From Corynebacterium aurimucosum ATCC 700975 (GTDB taxonomy: Bacteria; Actinomycetota; Actinomycetes; Mycobacteriales; Mycobacteriaceae): DNA of 64,000 nt. Position 1 is the stretch's first letter; every line of letters starts with the position of its first letter. Below the pieces are notes generated by a model that was not told where the DNA came from, made no database searches, and worked only from the letters and a program-made list of their open reading frames with translations. The stretch spans positions 2,232,001 through 2,296,000 of the forward strand of contig NC_012590.1 of assembly GCF_000022905.1 (NCBI RefSeq), given 5' to 3'. The translations under genes were made by a program, and so were the position numbers. This document shows positions 46,489-54,180 of the stretch, in pieces.

Positions 46489-48582
46489 CTATTCGGAATC
46501 CATGATGAAGCCGGCGTCGAGGACACCCACCAGGTTGGTGATGCGCTCCTCCGGGGTGCGGCCCAATCCGGACGGGGTGATGGTGTTGGTCAGCGAGATG
46601 CCGTCGAGCGCATCCTTGTAATCCAACTTGCCCACCGACAGCATGGAGGCGACCATGCCGTGGTTATCCGCGCCGTTCTCCGGGTTTGCGCCCGGCGCGA
46701 ACGGGGTGCCCGCCTCGTGGCCGGACGGGAAGGCACCAGTGGCCTTGCCGTAGACCACGTTGGAGGTAATGGTCAGCACCGACTGGGTCGGAATGGCGTT
46801 GCGGTACATCGGGATGGCCTTAATCTTCGCCATCACGGTGTGGACGATGGTGGCGGCGATATCATCGGCGCGGTCATCGTCGTTGCCGTAGAAGGGGAAG
46901 TCACCTTCGGTCTTGTAGTCCACGATGAGTCCGGTCTCATCGCGCACCGGGTAGACCTTGGCGTACTTAATGGCGGAGAGCGAGTCAGCCACGATGGACA
47001 GGCCGGCGATACCGCAGCCCATGGAGCGCACGATATCGGAATCATGCAGCGCCATCTCGATGGCCTCGTAGGCGTACTTGTCGTGGCAGTAGTGGATGAT
47101 GTTGAGCGCCTCAACGTAGGTGCCCACAACCCAGTCCAGCATCTCCTCGTACTTCTGCCAGACCTCGTCGAAGTCGAGCGGGCCATCGCCCTGGATAGGC
47201 TCGTAGCCATCCACGACCTGCTTGCCGCTGACCTCGTCGCGGCCGCCATTGATGGCGTAGAGCAGGGCCTTGGCGGCGTTCACGCGGGCGCCGAAGAACT
47301 GCATTTGCTTGCCGACGGCCATCGGGGACACGCAGCACGCAATCGCGGCGTCATCGCCCCACTGGTCACGAATCTGTTTATCGGACTCGTATTGGATGGA
47401 GGAGGTCTCAATCGAGATGTGGGCGCAGAATTCCTTGTAGCCCGCCGGCAGCTGCGGATCCCAGAAGATGGTGATGTTCGGCTCCGGTGACGGGCCCAGG
47501 TTAATCAGGGTCTGCAGAAGGCGGAAGGAGGTCTTGGTGACCTGGTGGCGGCCATCCGTACCGAAGCCTGCATCAGTCCAGGTTGCCCAGTACGGGTCGC
47601 CGGAGAAGATCTGGTCATAGTCCTCGGTGCGCAGGAAGCGCACGATGCGCAGTTTGAGCACCAGCTGGTCGATGATCTCCTGGGCGTCTTCCTCGGTGAT
47701 GATTCCTGCGGCGAAATCGCGCTCGAAGTAGCAATCAAAGAAGGCAGACAGGCGGCCGATGGACATAGCGGCGCCATCCTGGGATTTGATGGAGGCAAGG
47801 TAGCCAAAGTAGGTCCACTGCACTGCCTCGTGGGCGGTCTTCGCCGGCTTCGAGATATCGAAGCCATAAGACTCAGCCATGACCTTGAGTTTCTTCAGGG
47901 CCTTGATCTGCTCGGCGTGCTCCTCGCGGTAGCGCGCCCAGTGCTCGGAGAAGCCGAGGTTGCCCACTGCGCTCTTGGATGCTTCTTTCTCAGCGATGAG
48001 GTAGTCCACGCCGTAGAGGGCCACGCGGCGGTAGTCGCCGATGATGCGGCCGCGGCCATAGGCATCCGGCAGGCCGGTGATGATGTGGGAGGAACGCGCT
48101 GCACGGATGCGCGGGGTGTAGATATCGAAGACTGCATCGTTGTGAGTCTTGCGGTAGCGCGTGAAGATCTTTTCAATCTCCGGGTCTGTTTCCTTGCCGG
48201 CTTCCTTGATGGCCTGCTTGACCATGCGCCAGCCGCCGTTGGGCATCATGGCGCGCTTGAGTGGCGTATCCGTCTGCAGGCCAACGATGACATCATCGTC
48301 CTCAGAGATATACCCAGCCGGGAAAGCATCAATATCGCTCGGGGTGTGGGTGTCCACGTCAAAGATACGCTTTTGGCGCTCGACGGACAGGTAGTTCTTC
48401 TCCAAATGATCCCACACGCGCTGCGTCTTCTCGGTGGGCCCAGCGAGGAAGGAAGAGTCCCCGTCATAAGGGGTGTAATTGCGCTGGATAAAATCACGAA
48501 CGTCAATGTTCTCAGTCCACGGGCCGGGCTCAAAGCCCTTCCATGCTTCGAATTGCACGGACTGTTCAGTTGCGGTGGTCAC
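46489..48582 (-). CDS. pflB: Pyruvate formate-lyase large subunit lacking the glycyl-radical domain
   Basis: 697 aa; usual PFL is about 750-760. It converts pyruvate and CoA to acetyl-CoA and formate in anaerobic metabolism. The catalytic pair is Cys416-Cys417 ([15 protein letters not shown]), next to E. coli Cys418-Cys419. Also [60 protein letters not shown]. The sequence runs in register with PFL to [15 protein letters not shown] and then stops; the ~60-residue RVSGYA domain is missing and is encoded by the next gene. Start: a GTG at 48582 has GGGAG 8 bases upstream; the ATG at 48600 is too close to no ribosome site. Repeated TTCGGT motifs lie upstream. Confidence 0.93.
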   Translation of the reverse strand: MTTATEQSVQFEAWKGFEPGPWTENIDVRDFIQRNYTPYDGDSSFLAGPTEKTQRVWDHLEKNYLSVERQKRIFDVDTHTPSDIDAFPAGYISEDDDVIVGLQTDTPLKRAMMPNGGWRMVKQAIKEAGKETDPEIEKIFTRYRKTHNDAVFDIYTPRIRAARSSHIITGLPDAYGRGRIIGDYRRVALYGVDYLIAEKEASKSAVGNLGFSEHWARYREEHAEQIKALKKLKVMAESYGFDISKPAKTAHEAVQWTYFGYLASIKSQDGAAMSIGRLSAFFDCYFERDFAAGIITEEDAQEIIDQLVLKLRIVRFLRTEDYDQIFSGDPYWATWTDAGFGTDGRHQVTKTSFRLLQTLINLGPSPEPNITIFWDPQLPAGYKEFCAHISIETSSIQYESDKQIRDQWGDDAAIACCVSPMAVGKQMQFFGARVNAAKALLYAINGGRDEVSGKQVVDGYEPIQGDGPLDFDEVWQKYEEMLDWVVGTYVEALNIIHYCHDKYAYEAIEMALHDSDIVRSMGCGIAGLSIVADSLSAIKYAKVYPVRDETGLIVDYKTEGDFPFYGNDDDRADDIAATIVHTVMAKIKAIPMYRNAIPTQSVLTITSNVVYGKATGAFPSGHEAGTPFAPGANPENGADNHGMVASMLSVGKLDYKDALDGISLTNTITPSGLGRTPEERITNLVGVLDAGFIMDSE

Positions 48583-48647
48583 TATATTGACTCCCTTCAT
48601 AGTTCACACGACGCTTAATGCTTAGTCGCAGAAGGGCTGTAGGTGAC

Positions 48648-48690
48648 TTCGGTTCACAGGTAATTCGGTCAACCCGTTTCGTCACCGAAC
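48648..48690. promoter_or_regulatory. Repeated TTCGGTnnAC motifs upstream of pflB
   Basis: TTCGGTTCAC (48648-48657), TTCGGTCAAC (48664-48673) and, inverted, TTCGGTGACG (reverse strand of 48680-48689), 66-108 bp from the pflB start. They look like binding sites for one regulator. The first also forms GGTGAC-TTCGG-TTCACA, close to CRP- and Rex-type palindromes but with wrong spacing. Confidence 0.4.
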
Positions 48691-48806
48691 CCCTCTCTGT
48701 AGCCCATAGTAGGGGTACAGACGCATAACCTCATATCGACAAATGCGTGCCTTCCACCACCACACGGACCGGTTTGAGCACCACACAGGTCAGCTCTCTC
48801 ATAGGT

Positions 48807-48857
48807 AACGGCCGTACGGTTGGATGCGGGGGTAAATCACCCCCTGACGTGGCCGTT
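48807..48857 (+). ncRNA. Candidate structured leader of the purine permease mRNA
   Basis: Outer stem AACGGCC (48807-48813) with GGCCGTT (48851-48857), inner stem GGGGGT (48828-48833) with ACCCCC (48839-48844), and an asymmetric internal loop (14 and 6 nt). It ends 97 bases upstream of the permease start. It does not match the purine riboswitch consensus I know. It could be a metabolite-sensing leader, an attenuator, or a protein site. Confidence 0.35.
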
Positions 48858-48954
48858 CCCACACCTTTTGGGTCACTTCTTGGCCCGTGTCCGCGCCGCC
48901 CTCTATTCTTATGCGCAGTATCCTCATCTCGCTTTTAGCAAGGAGCCACCCCGC

Positions 48955-50877
48955 GTGTCTGACACCGCCGCTACCGCTAGCCCTGCCACTCCCCCAACCC
49001 ATCCTGTTGATGTAGTCCCGCCAGCGCCGAAGCTGGCGGCGCTCGGACTCCAGCACGTCCTCGCTTTCTATGCCGGCGCGGTCATCGTGCCGCTGCTCAT
49101 CGCCGGCTCCTTGGGCCTCGATGAGGCCACCACGATTCACCTCATCAACGCTGACCTGTTGACCTGTGGTCTGGCAACGTTGATCCAAGCGGTGGGCGTC
49201 GGCAAGCACATCGGCGTCCGGCTGCCCATCATCCAGGGCGTAACCACCACGGCGGTGAGCCCCATCATTGCCATCGGCATGAGCGCCGGTGACCAGCCAC
49301 TGCCCACGATTTATGGTGCGATTATCGCTGCCGGTATCTTCACCTTCTTCGCCGCGCCGGTCTTTGGACGCGTACTCAAGTACTTCCCGCCGATTGTCAC
49401 CGGCACCGTGCTTCTGGTCATGGGCACGTCGCTGCTGGCGGTCTCAGCAAATGACTTTGTCAATTACGCCGACGGGGTGCCAGCCGCGCGCGATCTGCTG
49501 TATGGCTTCGGCACGCTGGCCATCATCATCGTTGTGCAACGCTTCTTCCGCGGCTTCCTGGGCACGCTGTCCGTGCTACTTGGTTTGGTCATCGGTACTG
49601 GCGTGGCCTTCGTACTGGGTGATACCTCCTTTGACGGCGTGCGTGAGGCCGATGCCATCGGCATGACGACGCCTTTCTACTTCGGTATGCCGAAGTTCGA
49701 CATCATGGCGATTCTCTCCCTCATCATCGTCATGATCATCACCATGGTGGAAACCACCGGCGATGTCTTCGCTACCGGTGAGATTGTGAAGAAGCGCATC
49801 AAGCGCGATGACGTTGTGCGCGCTATTCGCGCCGACGGTCTCTCCACCACCCTGGGCGGCGTGATGAACTCCTTCCCCTACACCTGCTTCGCACAGAACG
49901 TCGGCCTCGTCCGTCTCACCGGTGTGAAGTCCCGCTGGGTCGCAGTGTCAGCAGCGGGCTTCATGATCATCCTGGGCCTGCTGCCCAAGGCCGCAGCGAT
50001 CGTTGCGGCTATCCCCTCCCCGGTCCTCGGCGGCGCCTCCCTCGCACTATTCGCCAACGTTGCCTGGGCTGGCCTGCAGACCATCGCGAAGGAAGACATC
50101 GCCGACGGCCGCAACGCCGCCATCGTTACCACCGCGCTGGGGTTGGCCATGCTCGTCACCTTCAAGCCGGACGTGGCCACCGCTTTCCCAGAGTGGGCGC
50201 AGATCTTTGTCTCCTCCGGAATGTCCATCGGCGCGATTACCGCAATCCTGCTCAACTTACTCTTCTTCCACGTCGGCTCGCAGTCCGGCGATGATGTCAG
50301 CCGCCTCGACGGCACCGGCGTCTCGCTCAAGGAGCTCAACGAGATGGACCGCGATAGCTTCGTCGGTGCACTGCGTCCGCTCTTTAACAACGAAACCTGG
50401 CCGCTCGAAGCCGCCTGGGAGCTGCGCCCCTTCCAAGACGTCAGCCAGTTGCGTGAGGCAATCCAGGTCACTGTGCTCACCGCTCCGAGCGACCAACGCC
50501 GCGCGCTGATCCACGACTACCCGGCGATGGATGAGCTGCTGCTGGCCGATTCCGACACGGCCGCCACCATCTCCGCCGACCGCGGTTCCCTGGCCCTCGA
50601 TGACCTCGACGATGTTCAAACGCAGCAGCTTATCGACGTCTCACGGGCCTACCGCGAACGCTTCGACATGCCTTTTGTGGCATACCTGGACACCAACGAC
50701 TCGGCCGACCGTGTTATCGATGCGGGCGTGCGGCGCTTGTCCAACTCGGATGAACTGGAGCAGCGCGTGGTCTTGAGCGAAATCATCGAGATTGCCAATG
50801 ACCGCTTCGACATCCTCCTCGCGGATGCCAACCCGGTGCGGGCTTACTGGGACCGCAAGTTCACGGAGGTGGAATGA
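48955..50877 (+). CDS. Nucleobase (xanthine/urate-type) permease fused to an OHCU-decarboxylase-like domain
   Basis: 640 aa. Residues about 20-450 form an NCS2 permease (LQHVLAFYAGAVIVPLLIAG, HIGVRLPIIQGVTTTAVSPI, MVETTGDVFATGEIV, TCFAQNVGLVRLTGVKSRW). Residues about 475-635 resemble OHCU decarboxylase (UraD), which ends the urate-to-allantoin route: FVGALRPLFNNETWPLEAAW, LREAIQVTVLTAPSDQRRAL, YRERFDMPFVAY, RVIDAGVRRL. The catalytic His of UraD (in the HP-x-[LI]-[AG] motif) aligns with Tyr522 (IHDYPAMD), although His520 is two residues away. Start: a GTG at 48955 with AGGAG nine bases upstream; frames starting at 48820 read through a spacer. The permease domain is confident; activity of the fused domain is doubtful. 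Confidence 0.88.
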   Translation: MSDTAATASPATPPTHPVDVVPPAPKLAALGLQHVLAFYAGAVIVPLLIAGSLGLDEATTIHLINADLLTCGLATLIQAVGVGKHIGVRLPIIQGVTTTAVSPIIAIGMSAGDQPLPTIYGAIIAAGIFTFFAAPVFGRVLKYFPPIVTGTVLLVMGTSLLAVSANDFVNYADGVPAARDLLYGFGTLAIIIVVQRFFRGFLGTLSVLLGLVIGTGVAFVLGDTSFDGVREADAIGMTTPFYFGMPKFDIMAILSLIIVMIITMVETTGDVFATGEIVKKRIKRDDVVRAIRADGLSTTLGGVMNSFPYTCFAQNVGLVRLTGVKSRWVAVSAAGFMIILGLLPKAAAIVAAIPSPVLGGASLALFANVAWAGLQTIAKEDIADGRNAAIVTTALGLAMLVTFKPDVATAFPEWAQIFVSSGMSIGAITAILLNLLFFHVGSQSGDDVSRLDGTGVSLKELNEMDRDSFVGALRPLFNNETWPLEAAWELRPFQDVSQLREAIQVTVLTAPSDQRRALIHDYPAMDELLLADSDTAATISADRGSLALDDLDDVQTQQLIDVSRAYRERFDMPFVAYLDTNDSADRVIDAGVRRLSNSDELEQRVVLSEIIEIANDRFDILLADANPVRAYWDRKFTEVE

Positions 50878-50893
50878 ACATAGTTCATTCCAC
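50869..50893. terminator. Long palindrome at the end of the permease gene
   Basis: GTGGAATGAAC and GTTCATTCCAC (11 bp each) around ATA, spanning the TGA stop. A second hairpin, GTGGGGTGA/TCACCCCAC, follows at 50912-50934. Neither has a T-tract. They probably separate the permease from the convergent DUF4230 gene. Confidence 0.5.
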
Positions 50894-50947
50894 GTAAAGA
50901 GGACACTCGACGTGGGGTGATGGACTCACCCCACACTGGGCAGAGTG

Positions 50948-51553
50948 TTAACTGAACTCCATGGTGACTTGGGCTTCAGGGTCTACTCCGCGAATAATGC
51001 TCTCATAGAAATTGCGAGCTTGGTCCTGCAGGAGCTCGCGATTGTCGTTGATGTCCTTGCGCTTCTTATCGGCGCTGAGAACATCCGACACTGTGGATGC
51101 GGCATCGAGTGGCTGCGTGGTCCAGCTGAGAACTCCGTTGTTCTCCACGGCGGTCTTAAATTCCTCGTCCGTGTGGCCGATGAAAATGAAGTCTGGAATG
51201 TGGACCGTGTAGGAATGCTCGCCGGTCTCGGTGACGCTCACGTCCTTGCCCTCAATACCAAGCTTGGCTTTGTAGGAATAATGCACAAACTGGGTGCGGT
51301 CGGTCCACGGAACCTTCACGCCAAATACCTGCCCAGCGGAGGATTTTTCCGCCAGCCCCTGGATACCCAGGCTCAGGAGCACAACCTGCTCCTCGCGCTC
51401 GACCGCTTTGACCACCTGAGAGTTCGTGGACTGAACTGGGGCGCTATAAACCTCGTGCGGTTGGCGCACAGCGTAAACACCAAGCGCAGCGCAGGCCAAC
51501 GACAACAGCACCACGAGGGCGATGAGGGTCGTGCTGAGTTTTCGAGGAGACAT
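50948..51553 (-). CDS. DUF4230-domain membrane-anchored protein
   Basis: 201 aa. One N-terminal span (TTLIALVVLLSLACAALGVYAV), then the DUF4230 fold (VVKAVEREEQVVLLSLGIQG, VSVTETGEHSYTVHIPDFIF, ADKKRKDINDNRELLQDQAR, NFYESIIRGVDPEAQVTMEF). The family is predicted to be extracytoplasmic with unknown function. It is convergent with the permease gene. Confidence 0.85.
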   Translation of the reverse strand: MSPRKLSTTLIALVVLLSLACAALGVYAVRQPHEVYSAPVQSTNSQVVKAVEREEQVVLLSLGIQGLAEKSSAGQVFGVKVPWTDRTQFVHYSYKAKLGIEGKDVSVTETGEHSYTVHIPDFIFIGHTDEEFKTAVENNGVLSWTTQPLDAASTVSDVLSADKKRKDINDNRELLQDQARNFYESIIRGVDPEAQVTMEFS

Positions 51554-51612
51554 GAGTCTTAGCCCTTCGTGCGTAGTAGAGATAGCTACGTTCCAGATTA
51601 GTCTCCGCAGCT

Positions 51613-51960
51613 TTAGTACACTTCACCTGCAGCCGCCGAGACGAGAGCCTGCTGCTCAGCGAAAGCAGCAAAAGCCATTAAAAGGGTGTCGATATGTGTG
51701 CGCAGGTGACGATCCATGACCACCGAGCCCGACTTCCGAAGGCGTTCTTCGGCGACTCCGTTGACGTCGCCAAGCACCAGCACAACCTGACCGGGAAGAA
51801 CACCAGCGAATTCTGTGGCGTCGACAATCACGCCGTCGCACGCACGCGCTTCCGCTTCGCTACCGATCCACCGGGTAGAAACTCCTTGCGGTGCATAAGT
51901 GGCAATGTTCTCAGCGAGCCGCTTACCCATCATAAGCCCAAGGGTAATGGTCTTGCGCAT
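51613..51960 (-). CDS. Unrecognised 115-aa protein, divergent from a DeoR regulator
   Basis: Reads MRKTITLGLMMGKRLAENIA, with alternating hydrophobic strands (GVIVDATEF, QVVLVLGDVNGV, GSVVMDRHL) that suggest a small alpha/beta fold. No family is recognised, and no signal peptide or membrane segment is seen. Start: of two ATGs, the one at 51960 has AAGGAAG eight bases upstream and is preferred to the one at 51969. The 112-bp gap to the DeoR-type gene contains a perfect TGAAACG/CGTTTCA inverted repeat, so the pair is probably co-regulated. Its sugar-related role is only inferred from the neighbour. Confidence 0.6.
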   Translation of the reverse strand: MRKTITLGLMMGKRLAENIATYAPQGVSTRWIGSEAEARACDGVIVDATEFAGVLPGQVVLVLGDVNGVAEERLRKSGSVVMDRHLRTHIDTLLMAFAAFAEQQALVSAAAGEVY

Positions 51961-52001
51961 TTCAATCATCTTCCTTAATCCTGCATGACGTGGCTTTTAC
52001 C

Positions 52002-52007
52002 TTGACA
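52002..52007 (+). promoter_or_regulatory. TTGACA -35-like hexamer
   Basis: Located 71 bp before the DeoR start. No -10 at 16-18 bp is obvious (TATATG lies at about 31 bp), so it may not be used as such. Confidence 0.2.
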
Positions 52008-52024
52008 AACTACAGATTAAAGAT

Positions 52025-52053
52025 TGAAACGCTCACTGTATATGGTCGTTTCA
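52025..52053. promoter_or_regulatory. Inverted repeat in the DeoR divergent promoter, candidate operator
   Basis: TGAAACG (52025-52031) and CGTTTCA (52047-52053), perfect 7-bp arms with a 15-nt centre containing TATATG, flanked by outer GATTG/CAATC. The layout fits autoregulation by the adjacent DeoR-type protein. Confidence 0.5.
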
Positions 52054-52072
52054 GTTTTATACAATCAGGGGC

Positions 52073-52843
52073 ATGGACAAGGAAGAACGCCAACGCAGAA
52101 TCATTTGGGCTGTTGACTCGGGGAGCAAAACGGTCAGCCAATTGCAAGAACTCACTGGGGCCTCCGCGGTTACCATCCGCCGAGATCTCACTGAGTTAGA
52201 AGAAGCTGGGGCCCTCACGCGCTTTCACGGCGGCGCTCGACCCGCTGTGCGACGAGGCGCACGCTATCCCCTAGAGGTTCGCCGAAAAGAGGACCCCGCT
52301 GGAAAACGCGCTATTGCTGCCGAGGCAGCACGACTAGTCGAGCCCGGCTCCTGTGTTCTCATTGACTCGGGCACGACACCCACGGCCGTCGCCCGAAATC
52401 TCGCCGGCATGGACATCACGGCCCTAGCAATGTCCCTGTACGCGGGCGCGGCCTTAGCCAAAACACCCGGCTCCGACGTCATAATTCCCGGCGGAACCGT
52501 CAATAGCGATGATCTTGCGGTGTACGGAGCAGAAGCTGTGGACACAGTGATGTCCATGCGCTTCGACCTAGCAATCGTGGGTATCTGCGCGTGTACTCCG
52601 TCGGTAGGTCTCATGTCCCCGAATCTCACCGAGGCCACCATTAAGCGGGCTTATTTCCAAGCAGCCAGGCGCGTCATCGTTGTCACCACACCAGAGAAGT
52701 TCACCCGCATGTCGGCCCACCGAGTGGCCGACTTTGACCAAGTTGACACGTTCATCACAACAAATGACCTATCCCCAGAGATAGCTCAGGATGTAGTCGA
52801 TTCCGGCGCCAACCTCATCATGGTGCCTGTGGAAGACTTCTAA
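52073..52843 (+). CDS. DeoR/GlpR-family transcriptional regulator
   Basis: 256 aa. N-terminal HTH (KEERQRRIIWAVDSGSKTVS, LQELTGASAVTIRRDLTELE, residues 3-42) and a C-terminal sugar-phosphate sensor domain (GSCVLIDSGTTPTAVARNL, IPGGTVNSDD, DLAIVGICACTPSVGLMSPN). Binding of a phosphorylated sugar or related metabolite normally relieves repression. It is divergent from the unrecognised gene at 51613-51960, and the stop overlaps the convergent DUF3817 gene by 4 bp. No sugar kinase is adjacent, so the regulon is unclear. Confidence 0.93.
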   Translation: MDKEERQRRIIWAVDSGSKTVSQLQELTGASAVTIRRDLTELEEAGALTRFHGGARPAVRRGARYPLEVRRKEDPAGKRAIAAEAARLVEPGSCVLIDSGTTPTAVARNLAGMDITALAMSLYAGAALAKTPGSDVIIPGGTVNSDDLAVYGAEAVDTVMSMRFDLAIVGICACTPSVGLMSPNLTEATIKRAYFQAARRVIVVTTPEKFTRMSAHRVADFDQVDTFITTNDLSPEIAQDVVDSGANLIMVPVEDF

Positions 52844-53196
52844 AGCTGGAACTGCTCTACAACTTCAGTGCGGCGCTTGTGCTCCATCCAGAAGGAGAGG
52901 AACGGAACAACACCGGCGAGCGCCGTGGTAAAGAGCTTGCCTACCGGCCACATGGCACGCGGGCCGAGGACCAAGATGGACACGAGGTAGACCATGTAGG
53001 CCACGCCGTGCGCTTGGGCGATGAGCGTCGCCCACGAGGGCATCTCCATACCCACGCCGTATTGCAGGATCATGCGCGCGACGAGGATAAGAAGGAAAAT
53101 ACCGGTAATCGTGGCGGCAATGGAAAAGAACTTCAGCGGGCCACGGATACGCGCTTGACGGTCAGGATGGACAGCGTTGTTCACTGAGTTGCTCAT
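52840..53196 (-). CDS. DUF3817-domain membrane protein
   Basis: 118 aa. Three hydrophobic segments with the DUF3817 pattern (RGPLKFFSIAATITGIFLLI, HGVAYMVYLVSILVLGPR, FTTALAGVVPFLSFWMEHK). In M. tuberculosis the homologue Rv1342c lies next to rdgB as part of the same block. It overlaps the upstream gene by 4 bp. Confidence 0.88.
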   Translation of the reverse strand: MSNSVNNAVHPDRQARIRGPLKFFSIAATITGIFLLILVARMILQYGVGMEMPSWATLIAQAHGVAYMVYLVSILVLGPRAMWPVGKLFTTALAGVVPFLSFWMEHKRRTEVVEQFQL

Positions 53197-53621
53197 AAAT
53201 TCTCCTCTTCGGTGCCGCGACGGCGGCGCTGCTTGTTCATAGCGTTGAAGGTTTCCACATCAACCTGTGGACGGGGCGGTAGAAAATCTTCGTCGATCTT
53301 GGTGACGGCTTGCTCCTTGGCCGCGCGCACGTCCTCAGCCTCATATTGGGCTGGCTCTTCTCCCCGCTCGAGAGCTTCGTTCTCGGCATCGATACGCTCA
53401 TTCTCGTAGCGCAGTGCGGTGCGATATGCGTAAACAACGAAAACCGCGAACAGCGGCCATTGGAAGGCGTATCCCAAGTTCTGAAAGGTTCCCGAACCGG
53501 AGCGGAACCGCGTCCATTGCCAATAAGCAAGGAACAAAAAGAGCACGACGAAGAGCACGATGAGGGCGATGTGCCACCATCGAACCTTCATCCGCTTTTT
53601 CGGTGCTGGGTTGGTGCTCAC
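53193..53621 (-). CDS. Small two-span membrane protein with charged C-terminus
   Basis: 142 aa. A basic N-terminus (KKRMKVRWW), one strong span (HIALIVLFVVLFLFLAYWQW), a second (AFQWPLFAVFVVYAYRTAL), then a long acidic/basic tail ending RRRRGTEEENL. A position equivalent to Rv1343c (LprD) in M. tuberculosis is likely. Start: the GTG at 53621 or 53642 are both possible; 53621 has the better purine-rich spacing. Function unknown. Confidence 0.7.
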   Translation of the reverse strand: MSTNPAPKKRMKVRWWHIALIVLFVVLFLFLAYWQWTRFRSGSGTFQNLGYAFQWPLFAVFVVYAYRTALRYENERIDAENEALERGEEPAQYEAEDVRAAKEQAVTKIDEDFLPPRPQVDVETFNAMNKQRRRRGTEEENL

Positions 53622-53734
53622 CCTGAACAGCCTACCCACCACGCCCAGAAAAGTGGATTTCCGTCTATGGCCTGCCGCCCTGTAGGCTAGTGAACGTTGC
53701 GCAGAGCAATGAGTGCTCCGCAGCAGCGAAACCA

Positions 53735-53816
53735 GCGCCCGTGGCGGAATTGGCAGACGCGCTAGATTTAGGTTCTAGTGTCTTATGACGTGTGAGTTCA
53801 AGTCTCACCGGGCGCA
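53735..53816 (+). tRNA. tRNA-Leu (anticodon TAG)
   Basis: Acceptor GCGCCCG/CGGGCGC, anticodon stem CTAGA/TCTAG with loop TTTAGGT (anticodon TAG), long variable arm as in type II tRNAs, T-arm GTGAGTTCAAGTCTCAC, discriminator A. Confidence 0.95.
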
Positions 53817-53824
53817 CATAGTCT

Positions 53825-53851
53825 GACCCCGCACGGTTTCCGTGTGGGGTC
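53825..53851 (+). terminator. Terminator after tRNA-Leu
   Basis: Stem GACCCCGCACGG/CCGTGTGGGGTC with one wobble and a TTT loop. Confidence 0.6.
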
Positions 53852-53876
53852 TTGTCGCCACAGCGCTCGGCGAGCC

Positions 53877-54093
53877 CACATGGTTCTCTTCAGGCGGTTC
53901 CCCTCATCGGGTTCTTTTGGGGGCAAAGAAACCACCTAAAGCACTACAGAAGGTTCGTTTGGGGGCAGGCGAACCATGTGAGTAGAACCATGTGCACAAG
54001 GACCAAAGATGAGGGACCACCTGCGAGGCAGCTTCTGTATTTCCCCAGGTGGTTTTCGCAAAATATGCGCAGATGGTCCTTCTAGTTTGGTCC
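53877..54093. repeat. Repeat-rich spacer: interleaved GGTTC/GAACC repeats
   Basis: Two 25-bp related hairpins at 53909-53933 and 53951-53975 share the core TTTGGGGGCA between GGTTC and GAACC-like arms, with a 42-bp period. CACATGGTTCT (53877-53887) is mirrored by AGAACCATGTG (53984-53994) and by a direct copy GAACCATGTG (53971-53980). A 22-bp imperfect inverted pair lies at 54000-54021 and 54072-54093, and ACCACCTG pairs with CAGGTGGT. No ORF is supported. It may be a structured RNA, a repeat relic or an unrecognised mobile unit. Confidence 0.6.
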
Positions 54094-54114
54094 CTCTCAA
54101 CCAGCCCAGCTAGT

Positions 54115-54174
54115 GGATGCTGGCGCTTGCGGTCATGGCTCGGCGGATGCTGGGGCTTGCGGACATGGCCCGGC
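54115..54174. repeat. Two tandem 30-bp repeats next to rdgB
   Basis: Units 54115-54144 and 54145-54174 are identical at 27 of 30 positions and end just beyond the rdgB stop codon. Confidence 0.8.
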
Positions 54175-54180
54175 GAAGGC

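Larger units (their letters stand above)
48583..48954. other. 372-bp divergent intergenic region between pflB and the purine permease
   Basis: Contains the TTCGGT repeat cluster on the pflB side and a structured leader on the permease side. A small open frame at 48747-48938 has no ribosome site or plausible composition and is not called. Confidence 0.5.

Noticed and set aside
48641..48659. Rex or CRP operator upstream of pflB
   Set aside because: GGTGAC-TTCGG-TTCACA has the wrong spacing by one base for both consensus types.
48807..48857. Known purine (guanine/adenine) riboswitch
   Set aside because: The conserved three-way junction and its core sequences are absent; only a generic stem structure is seen.
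48747..48938. 63-aa frame in the pflB-permease spacer
   Set aside because: No ribosome site, overlaps the structured leader, composition not protein-like.
53877..54093. CRISPR array after tRNA-Leu
   Set aside because: Repeats are too few, diverged and in mixed orientation, with no regular spacers or cas genes.
54097..54180. Extension of the rdgB reading frame through the 30-bp repeats
   Set aside because: The rdgB stop precedes the repeats and the repeats contain in-frame stops downstream.
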